From RGIG5579 sp045601445 (GTDB taxonomy: Bacteria > Bacillota > Clostridia > Oscillospirales > SIG627), in NCBI GenBank assembly GCA_045601445.1, contig JAZRZQ010000129.1:1-8842 (forward strand): DNA of 8,842 bases, in the 5' to 3' direction. Positions 1-7,127 of this stretch are shown one piece after another. Position 1 is the stretch's first letter. The number at the start of each line of letters is the position of its first letter. A program made the translations under genes and the position numbers. The notes under the pieces are model-generated. The model had not been told where the DNA came from and made no database searches. It saw only the letters and a program-made list of their open reading frames with translations.

Positions 1-54
1 CCTACAAAAAAATATTTTTGCCGTTTTTGCGTATGAATTCGAACTCTTACAAAA

Positions 55-220
55 ATGAAATCCTTGCTGACGCAAGGATGAAATCAGCTAACGCTGATGA
101 AATCTTCGGATTTGCCTCAGATGAAATTAAATCCGCCTCCATCTCCTGCCGAAAGGCAGATTTCATCGCGAAGCGATTTCATCCACCGCAGGTGGATTTC
201 TTCCGCCGGCGGCGGATTTA
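55..220. repeat. Mosaic palindromic repeat, chain of hairpins with GATGAAATC linkers
   Basis: This non-coding stretch is a chain of small perfect hairpins. The left half carries the linker ATGAAATC at 55-62, 77-85 and 96-104, with the variant GATGAAATT at 120-128. The right half carries the reverse complement GATTTCATC at 159-167 and 175-183, and the variant GATTTCTTC at 195-203. Hairpin stems overlap the linkers: TCCTTGC/GCAAGGA (61-78), ATCAGC/GCTGAT (83-98), CTGCC/GGCAG with a GAAA loop (146-159), ATCGC/GCGAT (165-177), ATCCACC/GGTGGAT (181-197) and TCCGCC/GGCGGA (202-216). A 10-bp perfect inverted repeat, TAAATCCGCC (128-137) and GGCGGATTTA (211-220), encloses the right half. The two halves could also pair with each other through the linkers. 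Similar GATGAAATC mosaics are, to my recollection, scattered through genomes of gut Clostridia; function is unknown. The open frames across it are by-products of the repeat. Bases 1-54 before it hold nothing I recognise. Confidence 0.8.
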
Positions 221-223
221 GTT

Positions 224-257
224 GCAAAAAGCACCTGCTTGCGCAGGTGCTTTTTGC
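224..257 (-). terminator. Intrinsic terminator of the tRNA-Leu gene
   Basis: GCAAAAAGCACCTGC (224-238) and GCAGGTGCTTTTTGC (243-257) form a perfect 15-bp stem with the loop TTGC. On the minus strand it begins directly after the encoded CCA of the tRNA. The GC-rich core is followed by five T residues. It is symmetric, so it could also stop plus-strand transcription from the repeat region. Confidence 0.85.
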
Positions 258-344
258 TGGTGCGGATGACGGGACTTGAACCCACACAGTATTGCTACCA
301 CTAGAACCTGAATCTAGCGCGTCTGCCAATTCCGCCACATCCGC
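258..344 (-). tRNA. tRNA-Leu, anticodon CAG
   Basis: Read on the minus strand this is an 87-nt class II tRNA including an encoded CCA (complement of 258-260). The acceptor stem pairs GCGGATG with CATCCGC and is followed by discriminator A73. The D arm reads GGCGGAATTGGCAGACGC. The anticodon stem CTAGA/TCTAG closes the loop TTCAGGT, which gives anticodon CAG (complement of 308-310) for leucine codon CUG. A long variable arm follows, as expected for leucine tRNAs, and then a T arm with loop TTCAAGT. It has its own promoter (412-440), a leader of about 60 nt and a terminator (224-257), so it is probably a single-gene unit. Confidence 0.97.
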
Positions 345-411
345 ATATTGTTCCCTTATTTTGACACGGTAGGGGACCGAGGTGATGCATTCAGCATTGC
401 TCACTCGTTGA

Positions 412-440
412 ATTATATCAAAGGAAATGATAAAAGTCAA
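412..440 (-). promoter_or_regulatory. Sigma-A promoter of tRNA-Leu
   Basis: On the minus strand, TTGACT (complement of 435-440) is followed after exactly 17 bp by a perfect TATAAT (complement of 412-417). Transcription would start near 405, about 60 nt before the tRNA. It is divergent to the plsC promoter, with about 40 bp between the two -35 boxes. Confidence 0.85.
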
Positions 441-478
441 GATGATTTTCAGAAAAAAACTGATTTTTCCGCGATTTC

Positions 479-507
479 TTGACAGTGCCGTTGAAGTGGG
501 GTAAAAT
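479..507 (+). promoter_or_regulatory. Sigma-A promoter of plsC
   Basis: A perfect TTGACA (479-484) is followed after 17 bp by TAAAAT (502-507). Start of transcription would be near 514. The ribosome binding site AAAGGAG (524-530) lies 7 nt before the ATG at 538. This supports 538 over a TTG at 520, which would leave almost no leader and no binding site. Confidence 0.85.
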
Positions 508-537
508 AATTCGGAAGCTTTGGAAAGGAGAGAAGCG

Positions 538-1326
538 ATGTATCTTTATATATCCTTTGTGATCGGTGCGCTCTTGGCAATTCTGACTTCTTGGTTGTGT
601 CCCGCTACGTTGCCTTGGATCGTGTTTCTGTTTCTTGGCTATGCCGTCGCACTTGTCGCGCTCGGCGTTTGTTTCTTGTTTGTCTGCAGTCTTCCGTATT
701 ACCAAAAAACCTTGCCGGAGAGGGACAATCGCTTTTGTCGCGTCTTGGCATATCTTACGATGGATTCCATCCTCGCCCTGTTTCGCTTGCGTTGTAGGGG
801 AATCGGTCTGGACAAAATCCCGCAAGAGCCCTGCATCATCGTTTGCAATCACCTCTCGCGCTTTGACCCGATGGTAAATTTCGTCCTGATGCCGCATCGC
901 AAGCTCGGCTTTGTTTCCAAAAAAGAAAATATGCAGATCCCGATCGTCGGCCCGATCACCTCGCAGATCGGCTTTGTCCCGCTGGATCGTGAGAATCCGC
1001 TCCGTGCGATGCGCACCATCCATTCCTGCGCCAAAATGATCTCTCAAAAGGGCTACACGCTCGGCATCTATCCCGAGGGGAAGAGAAGCAAGGACGGCAC
1101 CTTGCTCGAGTTTAAATCAGGCGCCTTCGTTATGGCAAAAAAAGCGGATTGTCCCATCGCGATCTGCGCGATCAAAGGTACGAATGAATATCGCAAAAAT
1201 CTTCCTTTTTCCGCAACGCCCGTTACCCTCGAATGCCTCGAAATCCTTTCCCCGCAGCAGGTTCGCGAAAAAAAGCCAGAGGAGCTTGCTCTTTATTGCC
1301 GAGAAAGGATCAAACAAGTCCGATAA
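538..1326 (+). CDS. plsC: 1-acyl-sn-glycerol-3-phosphate acyltransferase (PlsC type)
   Basis: The 262-residue product belongs to the lysophosphatidate acyltransferase family, which adds the second acyl chain to make phosphatidate at the inner face of the membrane. Two hydrophobic N-terminal segments (about 3-20 and 27-51) would anchor it. The acyltransferase blocks are in order: block I NHLSRFD at 104-110 with the catalytic His104 and Asp110; block II around VPLDREN at 148-153; block III YPEGKRS at 179-184, matching FPEGTRS; and block IV with the conserved proline, CPIAICAIKG at 205-214. Length is normal for the family, which is usually about 240-260. The ATG at 538 has a well-placed ribosome binding site and its own promoter. 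It converges on the kinase operon and shares a terminator with it. The fold and reaction class are secure; which lysophospholipid it prefers cannot be read from sequence. Confidence 0.9.
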   Translation: MYLYISFVIGALLAILTSWLCPATLPWIVFLFLGYAVALVALGVCFLFVCSLPYYQKTLPERDNRFCRVLAYLTMDSILALFRLRCRGIGLDKIPQEPCIIVCNHLSRFDPMVNFVLMPHRKLGFVSKKENMQIPIVGPITSQIGFVPLDRENPLRAMRTIHSCAKMISQKGYTLGIYPEGKRSKDGTLLEFKSGAFVMAKKADCPIAICAIKGTNEYRKNLPFSATPVTLECLEILSPQQVREKKPEELALYCRERIKQVR

Positions 1327-1357
1327 AAAATCGACGGAAGTTTTCCGTCGATTTTTT
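1325..1357. terminator. Bidirectional terminator between plsC and the kinase operon
   Basis: AAAAAATCGACGGAA (1325-1339) pairs with TTCCGTCGATTTTTT (1343-1357) around a GTT loop, a perfect 15-bp stem. T runs follow in both directions. The plsC stop codon (1324-1326) and the kinase stop codon (complement of 1357-1359) sit at its two edges, so both convergent genes end inside the A/T flanks of the same hairpin. Confidence 0.9.
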
Positions 1358-2058
1358 TATAGCATATCCGCCATTTTCTTTGCACTTTGATAACGGTCAG
1401 CAGGCAGAATCGCCGTGGCCTTGCGAATGATCCGTCCCATCCGTCCCTTGGCGATGGCCTTGGTTGGATGAAGGCCCGTCAGCATCAGATTCAGCATCAC
1501 GCCCGCGGCATAAATATCGGTTCGTGCATCGCTTTCTCCCACACCGAGCTGCTCGGGCGAGGCAAATCCGGCCGTTCCCATCACGCGGGTATCCCGATCG
1601 TTTTGCTTGACTTGCCTTGAAATGTCAAAGTCCGTCAGAACGACACGCCCGTCCTTGGAAAGGATCACGTTTGCGGGCTTCACGTCGCGGTGTGCCAGCC
1701 CCCTTTCGTGCAAGACGGAAAGGGCATACAGCACCTTCTTGACGATCTGACGCACCTCAGCTTGTGAATACCTCACGCACTCCATCATCTCCGAGAGGGG
1801 AATGCCGTCAACGTATTCGGTCAAAACCGCCATTCCGTCCGAAAGCCGCACCGTATCGTAAACCTCGCAGAGCCCCTCACAGCGAAAGTGACACATCATT
1901 TCGTAAACGTGGTCTACCACCGGAAGAAGCCGAAGAATCATTTCTTTTTTTAAGGTCTTGTGGCGTAGTCGCAGCACTTGCCCGCCGTTATGTCGGGAAA
2001 GCTCGCTGACAACCTGATACGTGCCGCGAAGCTCGCTTAAGTATTCGGCTCTTGTCAT
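1357..2058 (-). CDS. Small Hanks-type Ser/Thr kinase-fold protein with altered ATP-site motifs
   Basis: The 233-residue product is a protein kinase domain and little else; no membrane segment, PASTA or FHA domain is visible, so it should be cytosolic. The catalytic loop is intact: HRDVKPAN at 123-130 (Asp125, Lys127, Asn130). The metal-binding motif is DFD (143-145) in place of DFG. An ASPE at 166-169 stands for APE, DIYAAG at 181-186 is the lobe-F motif, and DRY at 221-223 supplies the late arginine. The N-lobe is eroded. The glycine loop reads SRHNGG (21-26). Aligning KEMILRLLP (38-46) with the usual REVALKVLP puts Arg43 where the ATP-binding lysine belongs. The alpha-C glutamate is not obvious. 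The gene follows the surface-protein gene by 25 nt and has its own site GGGAGA (complement of 2065-2070). It may be a weak kinase or a pseudokinase; its substrate is unknown. Confidence 0.85.
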   Translation of the reverse strand: MTRAEYLSELRGTYQVVSELSRHNGGQVLRLRHKTLKKEMILRLLPVVDHVYEMMCHFRCEGLCEVYDTVRLSDGMAVLTEYVDGIPLSEMMECVRYSQAEVRQIVKKVLYALSVLHERGLAHRDVKPANVILSKDGRVVLTDFDISRQVKQNDRDTRVMGTAGFASPEQLGVGESDARTDIYAAGVMLNLMLTGLHPTKAIAKGRMGRIIRKATAILPADRYQSAKKMADML

Positions 2059-2083
2059 ACGCTGTCTCCCTTTTGTTTACTGT

Positions 2084-3601
2084 TTATGGCTGCCAATAGT
2101 ATTTTCCCTTTTCCTCAACAATCAGTTTTACCGTGCCGGAAAAGCTTGAGTCTGCGCCCGTTTTCTGAACGTTGCCGACGGTAGCCCCCTCGTGTATGAT
2201 CAAATTGATTTGATTGTTAGCGTCGATCGTATACCCATCGGGAATGCCCTTAATGGATTCCACTTCAGCGCCCGGCATCACTTCAATCGTTATCTTTGGA
2301 GAGTTCGCCGCTTGATACGTTCCGCAAACCGAATTGACCTTCGCTCCTTCTCCGATGACGAGCTTAATATCTAAAGCCATTCGAGAGTTGATCGTGAAGG
2401 GTTTCGGCTGCTCATCCTCGGTCTTTTCTAATGAGCCGGGGGTAACGAAGGTATAAACGGGATTGTAATTTGCGGAGATTTCAGCGATATTTCGATAGTC
2501 ACCGTTCATAAGCGTCAACGTGGGATGAAAGCAAATGGGGTTCTCGGCCGTTGCTCCCAATTCAGTCGCTTTGTTTGCCATAATAGCAGAAGAGACAACA
2601 GAATGAAAAGCCCAAACCGTGTCGTCGTTAAAGGTCACGTCATCAAAGGTCAGATTCCCTATGTTGGGAGCTAAAGTAATCGGCCCCATTTCGTATGGTC
2701 CTGACGCGGAAAACAATAAGTTTCGAAACGTAATGTTGTAAGCTGAACAGCGGCGGGTGGAAGAGCCCTGCGTGCTTGTTGGCAGAACAAATTCCGCATC
2801 GTACGTAGTACCTACTATGTAGATATGGGCGGGAATGGATGTGGAAGAAGCGTAAAGCAGGCGTTGGCCGAGGTAATTTCCGGATTCAAATACAGTGCCT
2901 TCAATAAGGATGCCAACGGTATCGCTCTCTTTCAAATTGAGCTTTATGATCGAAGCCATAGCGGAACTAACGGTGTGCTTTGGCGTGAATTCACTTAAAC
3001 CGTCACTGCTGTCGCTACCGTATTCCGAAACGTAATAAGTGTAGGTGAATTGCTCTTTGCCGCAAAGGTTGCAGTCAGCATCAAGCGTGCCGCTGAAGGC
3101 GTGCGGCGCCACGCGCTTCTCGTTACAAACGTTGCAATCGGAATCACAAGCGTTGTCGTAGAGGTGCGTGTGGACCAATTTCGTCAGTACTCCCGTTTGA
3201 GAGGGGGAGGGTGACGTCATTTGGTTGGTCGGCGGGGTCACCTGCGTTTGCGGAGGGGTCACCTGCGTTTGCGGAGGCGTGGCTACAGCTTCTTCCGTCA
3301 CCGTCAAGGTTTGTTGCGTTTCCTGCGTTTCGGCTGTTCGGGTCCATCGGCTTGGCGGAAGCTCTGCGGGGTTTTCCTGTGTTTTTCCGGGCAAAGGATT
3401 AAGGCCGGAAAAAACGAGGAGCGCGCTCAATAGTGCGCATACCACAAAAGCAGAAAGAAAAGCCAAGCATTTCGGACGGAACAAAAAGAATCTCTCGGTA
3501 GGAAGAAGAATCGTTTCTTTTTCTGCAAGCGACTTCATGCAGTGAACGCAAAAACGCGCTTCCTCTGCAATCTTCTCTTGACAAAAAGGACAGTTCTTCA
3601 T
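2084..3601 (-). CDS. Membrane-anchored zinc-ribbon / beta-helix surface protein
   Basis: The 505-residue product has a mosaic architecture. A zinc ribbon opens it (CPFC at 4-7, CVHC at 18-21). FRPK (41-44) precedes one membrane span at about 45-66, so by the positive-inside rule the ribbon is cytosolic and the rest outside. A Pro/Thr/Gln linker (about 75-137) contains TPPQTQV twice. A Cys/His doublet follows: HTHLYDNACDSDCNVC (144-159) and HAFSGTLDADCNLC (167-180), a motif seen in many surface proteins of gut Clostridia. YYVSEYGSDSSDGLSEFTP (189-207) resembles the usual entry to a right-handed beta-helix (pectate-lyase-like) domain. Short beta repeats fill the rest, including late GEGAKVNSV, PGAEVESI and EGATVGNV units. 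No catalytic site is recognised, so binding or sensing is more likely than lysis. It starts 2 nt after the HTH gene stops, with only a weak GGGG site, suggesting translational coupling. Confidence 0.8.
   Translation of the reverse strand: MKNCPFCQEKIAEEARFCVHCMKSLAEKETILLPTERFFLFRPKCLAFLSAFVVCALLSALLVFSGLNPLPGKTQENPAELPPSRWTRTAETQETQQTLTVTEEAVATPPQTQVTPPQTQVTPPTNQMTSPSPSQTGVLTKLVHTHLYDNACDSDCNVCNEKRVAPHAFSGTLDADCNLCGKEQFTYTYYVSEYGSDSSDGLSEFTPKHTVSSAMASIIKLNLKESDTVGILIEGTVFESGNYLGQRLLYASSTSIPAHIYIVGTTYDAEFVLPTSTQGSSTRRCSAYNITFRNLLFSASGPYEMGPITLAPNIGNLTFDDVTFNDDTVWAFHSVVSSAIMANKATELGATAENPICFHPTLTLMNGDYRNIAEISANYNPVYTFVTPGSLEKTEDEQPKPFTINSRMALDIKLVIGEGAKVNSVCGTYQAANSPKITIEVMPGAEVESIKGIPDGYTIDANNQINLIIHEGATVGNVQKTGADSSFSGTVKLIVEEKGKYYWQP
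3231..3284 (-). repeat. 21-bp tandem repeat encoding the TPPQTQV linker
   Basis: Two 21-bp units (3231-3251 and 3252-3272) differ at one base, and a diverging partial unit continues to about 3284. Each encodes one Pro/Thr/Gln heptad of the extracellular linker. The unit is a multiple of three, so gain or loss of a copy would change linker length without a frameshift. Confidence 0.8.
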
Positions 3602-3603
3602 AT

Positions 3604-4047
3604 TTACCCCAAGGTTTCTTCTCCGTAATCAAACAAAATCTCGTTGATCTGTGATACCGACATTTTTTTGCAAAGGCCGTAGGCTACGATACTGTCAAAC
3701 TTTTTCTTGACGTAAAGAGGAGGATAGCCCGCCTGCTTCAGCAGGACTTGCACCTCTTCTGCCGTCAGCTTCATCGCAACCGCAAGGCACAAAAGCTTCT
3801 TTCTCTCGGGTAAGCGCTTGCCCGAGAAGATCTGGTAAGCATATACCTCGGACAGCTCCGATTCTCGGATCAGGGCAGCCTTGGAGAGCTTTTTCTCCTT
3901 CATCAGCCGATCCAGCAACTCCGAGAGAGAAGAGGAGATCAGATCATCCTTATGGTCAACGTAAAAGCTTTTGAAATCGTCGGTCAGGTGCAATTCCTTC
4001 AAAAGCTCCGATGTATCCTTTTTTAAAACTGCGTCACTCATATTCAA
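3604..4047 (-). CDS. Xre-like helix-turn-helix protein, first gene of the kinase operon
   Basis: The 147-residue product has a lambda-repressor-like DNA-binding region at about 41-105. LSELLDRLMKEKKLSKAALI is followed by a recognition-helix stretch SEVYAYQIFSGKRLPERKKL, and LTAEEVQVLLKQAGYPPL closes the fold. A C-terminal tail (about 112-147) contains VAYGLCKKMSVSQINEILFDYG, a second small helical unit I associate with this family in Clostridia. The likely start is TTG at 4047: GAGG lies 6 nt upstream of it, but 12 nt upstream of the next in-frame ATG at 4041, which would drop two residues. It lacks a ligand or membrane domain. Its place immediately after a promoter flanked by a perfect inverted repeat suggests it controls its own operon. 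The surface-protein gene begins 2 nt after its stop. Confidence 0.82.
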   Translation of the reverse strand: MNMSDAVLKKDTSELLKELHLTDDFKSFYVDHKDDLISSSLSELLDRLMKEKKLSKAALIRESELSEVYAYQIFSGKRLPERKKLLCLAVAMKLTAEEVQVLLKQAGYPPLYVKKKFDSIVAYGLCKKMSVSQINEILFDYGEETLG

Positions 4048-4079
4048 GACTAACCTCGTAAGATGTGTATTTCCATTTC

Positions 4080-4108
4080 ATCATAGCACATATTTCAACA
4101 TTTTTCAA
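4080..4108 (-). promoter_or_regulatory. Promoter of the HTH / surface protein / kinase operon
   Basis: On the minus strand, TTGAAA (complement of 4103-4108) and TATGAT (complement of 4080-4085) are separated by 17 bp. Transcription would start near 4073, leaving a leader of about 25 nt before the TTG start. No other convincing promoter or terminator is seen between the three genes. Confidence 0.78.
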
Positions 4109-4127
4109 CTATGCTCTCTGCATAGTT
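4107..4127. promoter_or_regulatory. Perfect inverted repeat touching the -35 box, candidate operator
   Basis: AACTATGC (4107-4114) and GCATAGTT (4120-4127) are perfect 8-bp arms around TCTCT. The 21-bp dyad overlaps the last two bases of the -35 box of the HTH operon, a position and size expected for a dimeric Xre-type repressor or activator. On the plus strand the right arm runs into seven T residues, so it could also act as a weak terminator, although no plus-strand gene ends here. Confidence 0.55.
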
Positions 4128-4213
4128 TTTTTCATCCAAAATCACATAGCAAAAATTCTTGCCAAGCTCTTTTTCTTCTCGCCGTCCTTTTTCGTATTTT
4201 TTTGTTGCGATTC

Positions 4214-4242
4214 TTGCAAAGCGGAAAAAAAGGTGATATAAT
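4214..4242 (+). promoter_or_regulatory. Promoter of typA
   Basis: TTGCAA (4214-4219) is followed after 17 bp by a perfect TATAAT (4237-4242). TG at 4234-4235 adds an extended -10 element. The start point would be near 4249, giving a leader of about 40 nt. Confidence 0.85.
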
Positions 4243-4289
4243 ACAACTTATTGAATTCGATTTTTCCCGAAAGATAAGGATTTACTGTT

Positions 4290-6116
<1,827 letters not shown>

Positions 6117-6132
6117 CCGATAAGGAGTAAGT

Positions 6133-7083
6133 ATGAACATTCTTCATTTGAAATATGCCGTCGAGGTGGAACGCACCCGCTCCATCACCGGTGCCGCGGC
6201 CAATCTCTTTATGAGTCAGCCCAACCTCTCCCGCGCCATCAAAGAGCTTGAGGAGAATCTCGGCATCACCGTATTCAAGCGCACCTCAAAGGGCATCGTT
6301 ACCACCACCGAGGGCGACGAGTTTTTGATGCAGGCAAAAAACATCCTTCGTCAGATCGATGAAATGGAGGAGAAATATAAGCGCGACGTCATCGAGCGTC
6401 AGAGCTTTAATATTTCTACCCCCCGCGCCTGCTACATTACCCGTGCGTTTACCAGACTTGTCAATTCGCTCGATCCCGAACGCGAGATCGACATCAACTA
6501 CAAAGAGACGAATTCCCAGCGCGCCATCACCAACATCCTGCAGAACAATTACAACCTCGGCATCATTCGCTATCAAACGGGCTTTGAATCTTATTTTCTC
6601 AAGATGATGGAGGAAAAGGATCTGCGCCACGAGCAGATCTGGGAATTTGAATACGTTGCCTTGATGGACCGCTCCCACCCCCTTGCGCAAAAGGAAGAGA
6701 TCACCAAGGAGGATTTTAAGAACTGTATTGAGATCGTCCACGGTGACCCGTACGTTCCGTCTCTGCAGATCGCCTATGTTCGCAAGGCGGAGTTTTCCGA
6801 TCTGACCGATAAAAAGATCTGCATCTACGAGCGCGGTACGCAGTACGACCTTCTCAACGAGGTGCCCTCTACCTTTATGTGGGTCTCACCTCTTCCGCAG
6901 GAGATCCTTGACCGCCACAACGTCGTGCAGAAGCGTTGTCCCGGCATCAGCCACAAGTATAAGGACGTTTTGATCTACCACAACGGTTATCGCCTTTCCT
7001 CGATCGACCAGCGCTTTATTGAGGAGCTTGACCGTGCTAAGCAAGAGGCTACGACGGCCCTTTTCTCGAAAAACAATCAATAA
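6133..7083 (+). CDS. LysR-type transcriptional regulator
   Basis: The 316-residue product has the LysR layout: an N-terminal winged HTH (about 1-60) with the family signature SITGAAANLFMSQPNLSRAI (18-37) and TEGDEFL near 60-66, a linker helix (about 67-90), and a periplasmic-binding-protein-like effector domain to the C-terminus. RQSFNISTPRACY begins the effector domain, and HPLAQKEEITKEDFKN is the usual subdomain II stretch. No cofactor can be named from sequence. The gene follows typA by 16 nt with AAGGAG at 6122-6127, 5 nt before the ATG, and no terminator between them, so the two are very likely co-transcribed. LysR regulators usually act on a divergently transcribed neighbour; none exists here, so its targets are elsewhere or it regulates its own operon. 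Confidence 0.92.
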   Translation: MNILHLKYAVEVERTRSITGAAANLFMSQPNLSRAIKELEENLGITVFKRTSKGIVTTTEGDEFLMQAKNILRQIDEMEEKYKRDVIERQSFNISTPRACYITRAFTRLVNSLDPEREIDINYKETNSQRAITNILQNNYNLGIIRYQTGFESYFLKMMEEKDLRHEQIWEFEYVALMDRSHPLAQKEEITKEDFKNCIEIVHGDPYVPSLQIAYVRKAEFSDLTDKKICIYERGTQYDLLNEVPSTFMWVSPLPQEILDRHNVVQKRCPGISHKYKDVLIYHNGYRLSSIDQRFIEELDRAKQEATTALFSKNNQ

Positions 7084-7119
7084 AAAAGTGAAGGAATCGA
7101 GAGATTCCTTCACTTTTTT
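7082..7119. terminator. Bidirectional terminator between the lysR-type and pyrophosphorylase genes
   Basis: A perfect 17-bp stem joins 7082-7098 (core GTGAAGGAATC) and 7103-7119 (core GATTCCTTCAC) around a GAGA loop, with six A residues on the left and six T on the right. It follows the lysR stop directly and starts 8 bp past the end of the convergent pyrophosphorylase gene, so it serves both. Confidence 0.92.
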
Positions 7120-7127
7120 ATCTGCTG

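Noticed and set aside
55..220. CRISPR array
   Set aside because: Linkers are only 9 bp, the gaps are palindromes rather than unique spacers, orientation flips midway, and no cas gene is present.
18..221. Plus-strand open frames over the repeat region
   Set aside because: They follow the hairpin units, have no ribosome binding site, and encode low-complexity sequence.
258..344. Prophage or integrative-element attachment site at tRNA-Leu
   Set aside because: No integrase gene and no repeated copy of the tRNA 3' end appear in the window.
117..440. Minus-strand open frame of 107 codons covering the tRNA and repeat
   Set aside because: Its middle (DVAELADALDSGSSGSNTVWVQVPSSAPA-like) is the well-known false translation of a leucine tRNA gene, and the rest is the palindromic repeat.
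3225..3545. Plus-strand frame with repeated GGVTCVC units
   Set aside because: It is the antisense of the 21-bp repeat that encodes TPPQTQV in the surface-protein gene; its repeat nature is explained by that gene.
4107..4133. Intrinsic terminator on the plus strand
   Set aside because: The hairpin plus T tract has the form, but no plus-strand gene lies upstream; overlap with the -35 box makes an operator the better reading.
6286..6741. 151-codon minus-strand frame opposite the lysR-type gene
   Set aside because: Same cause: third-position bias in a real gene. No promoter or ribosome binding site, and no recognisable protein.
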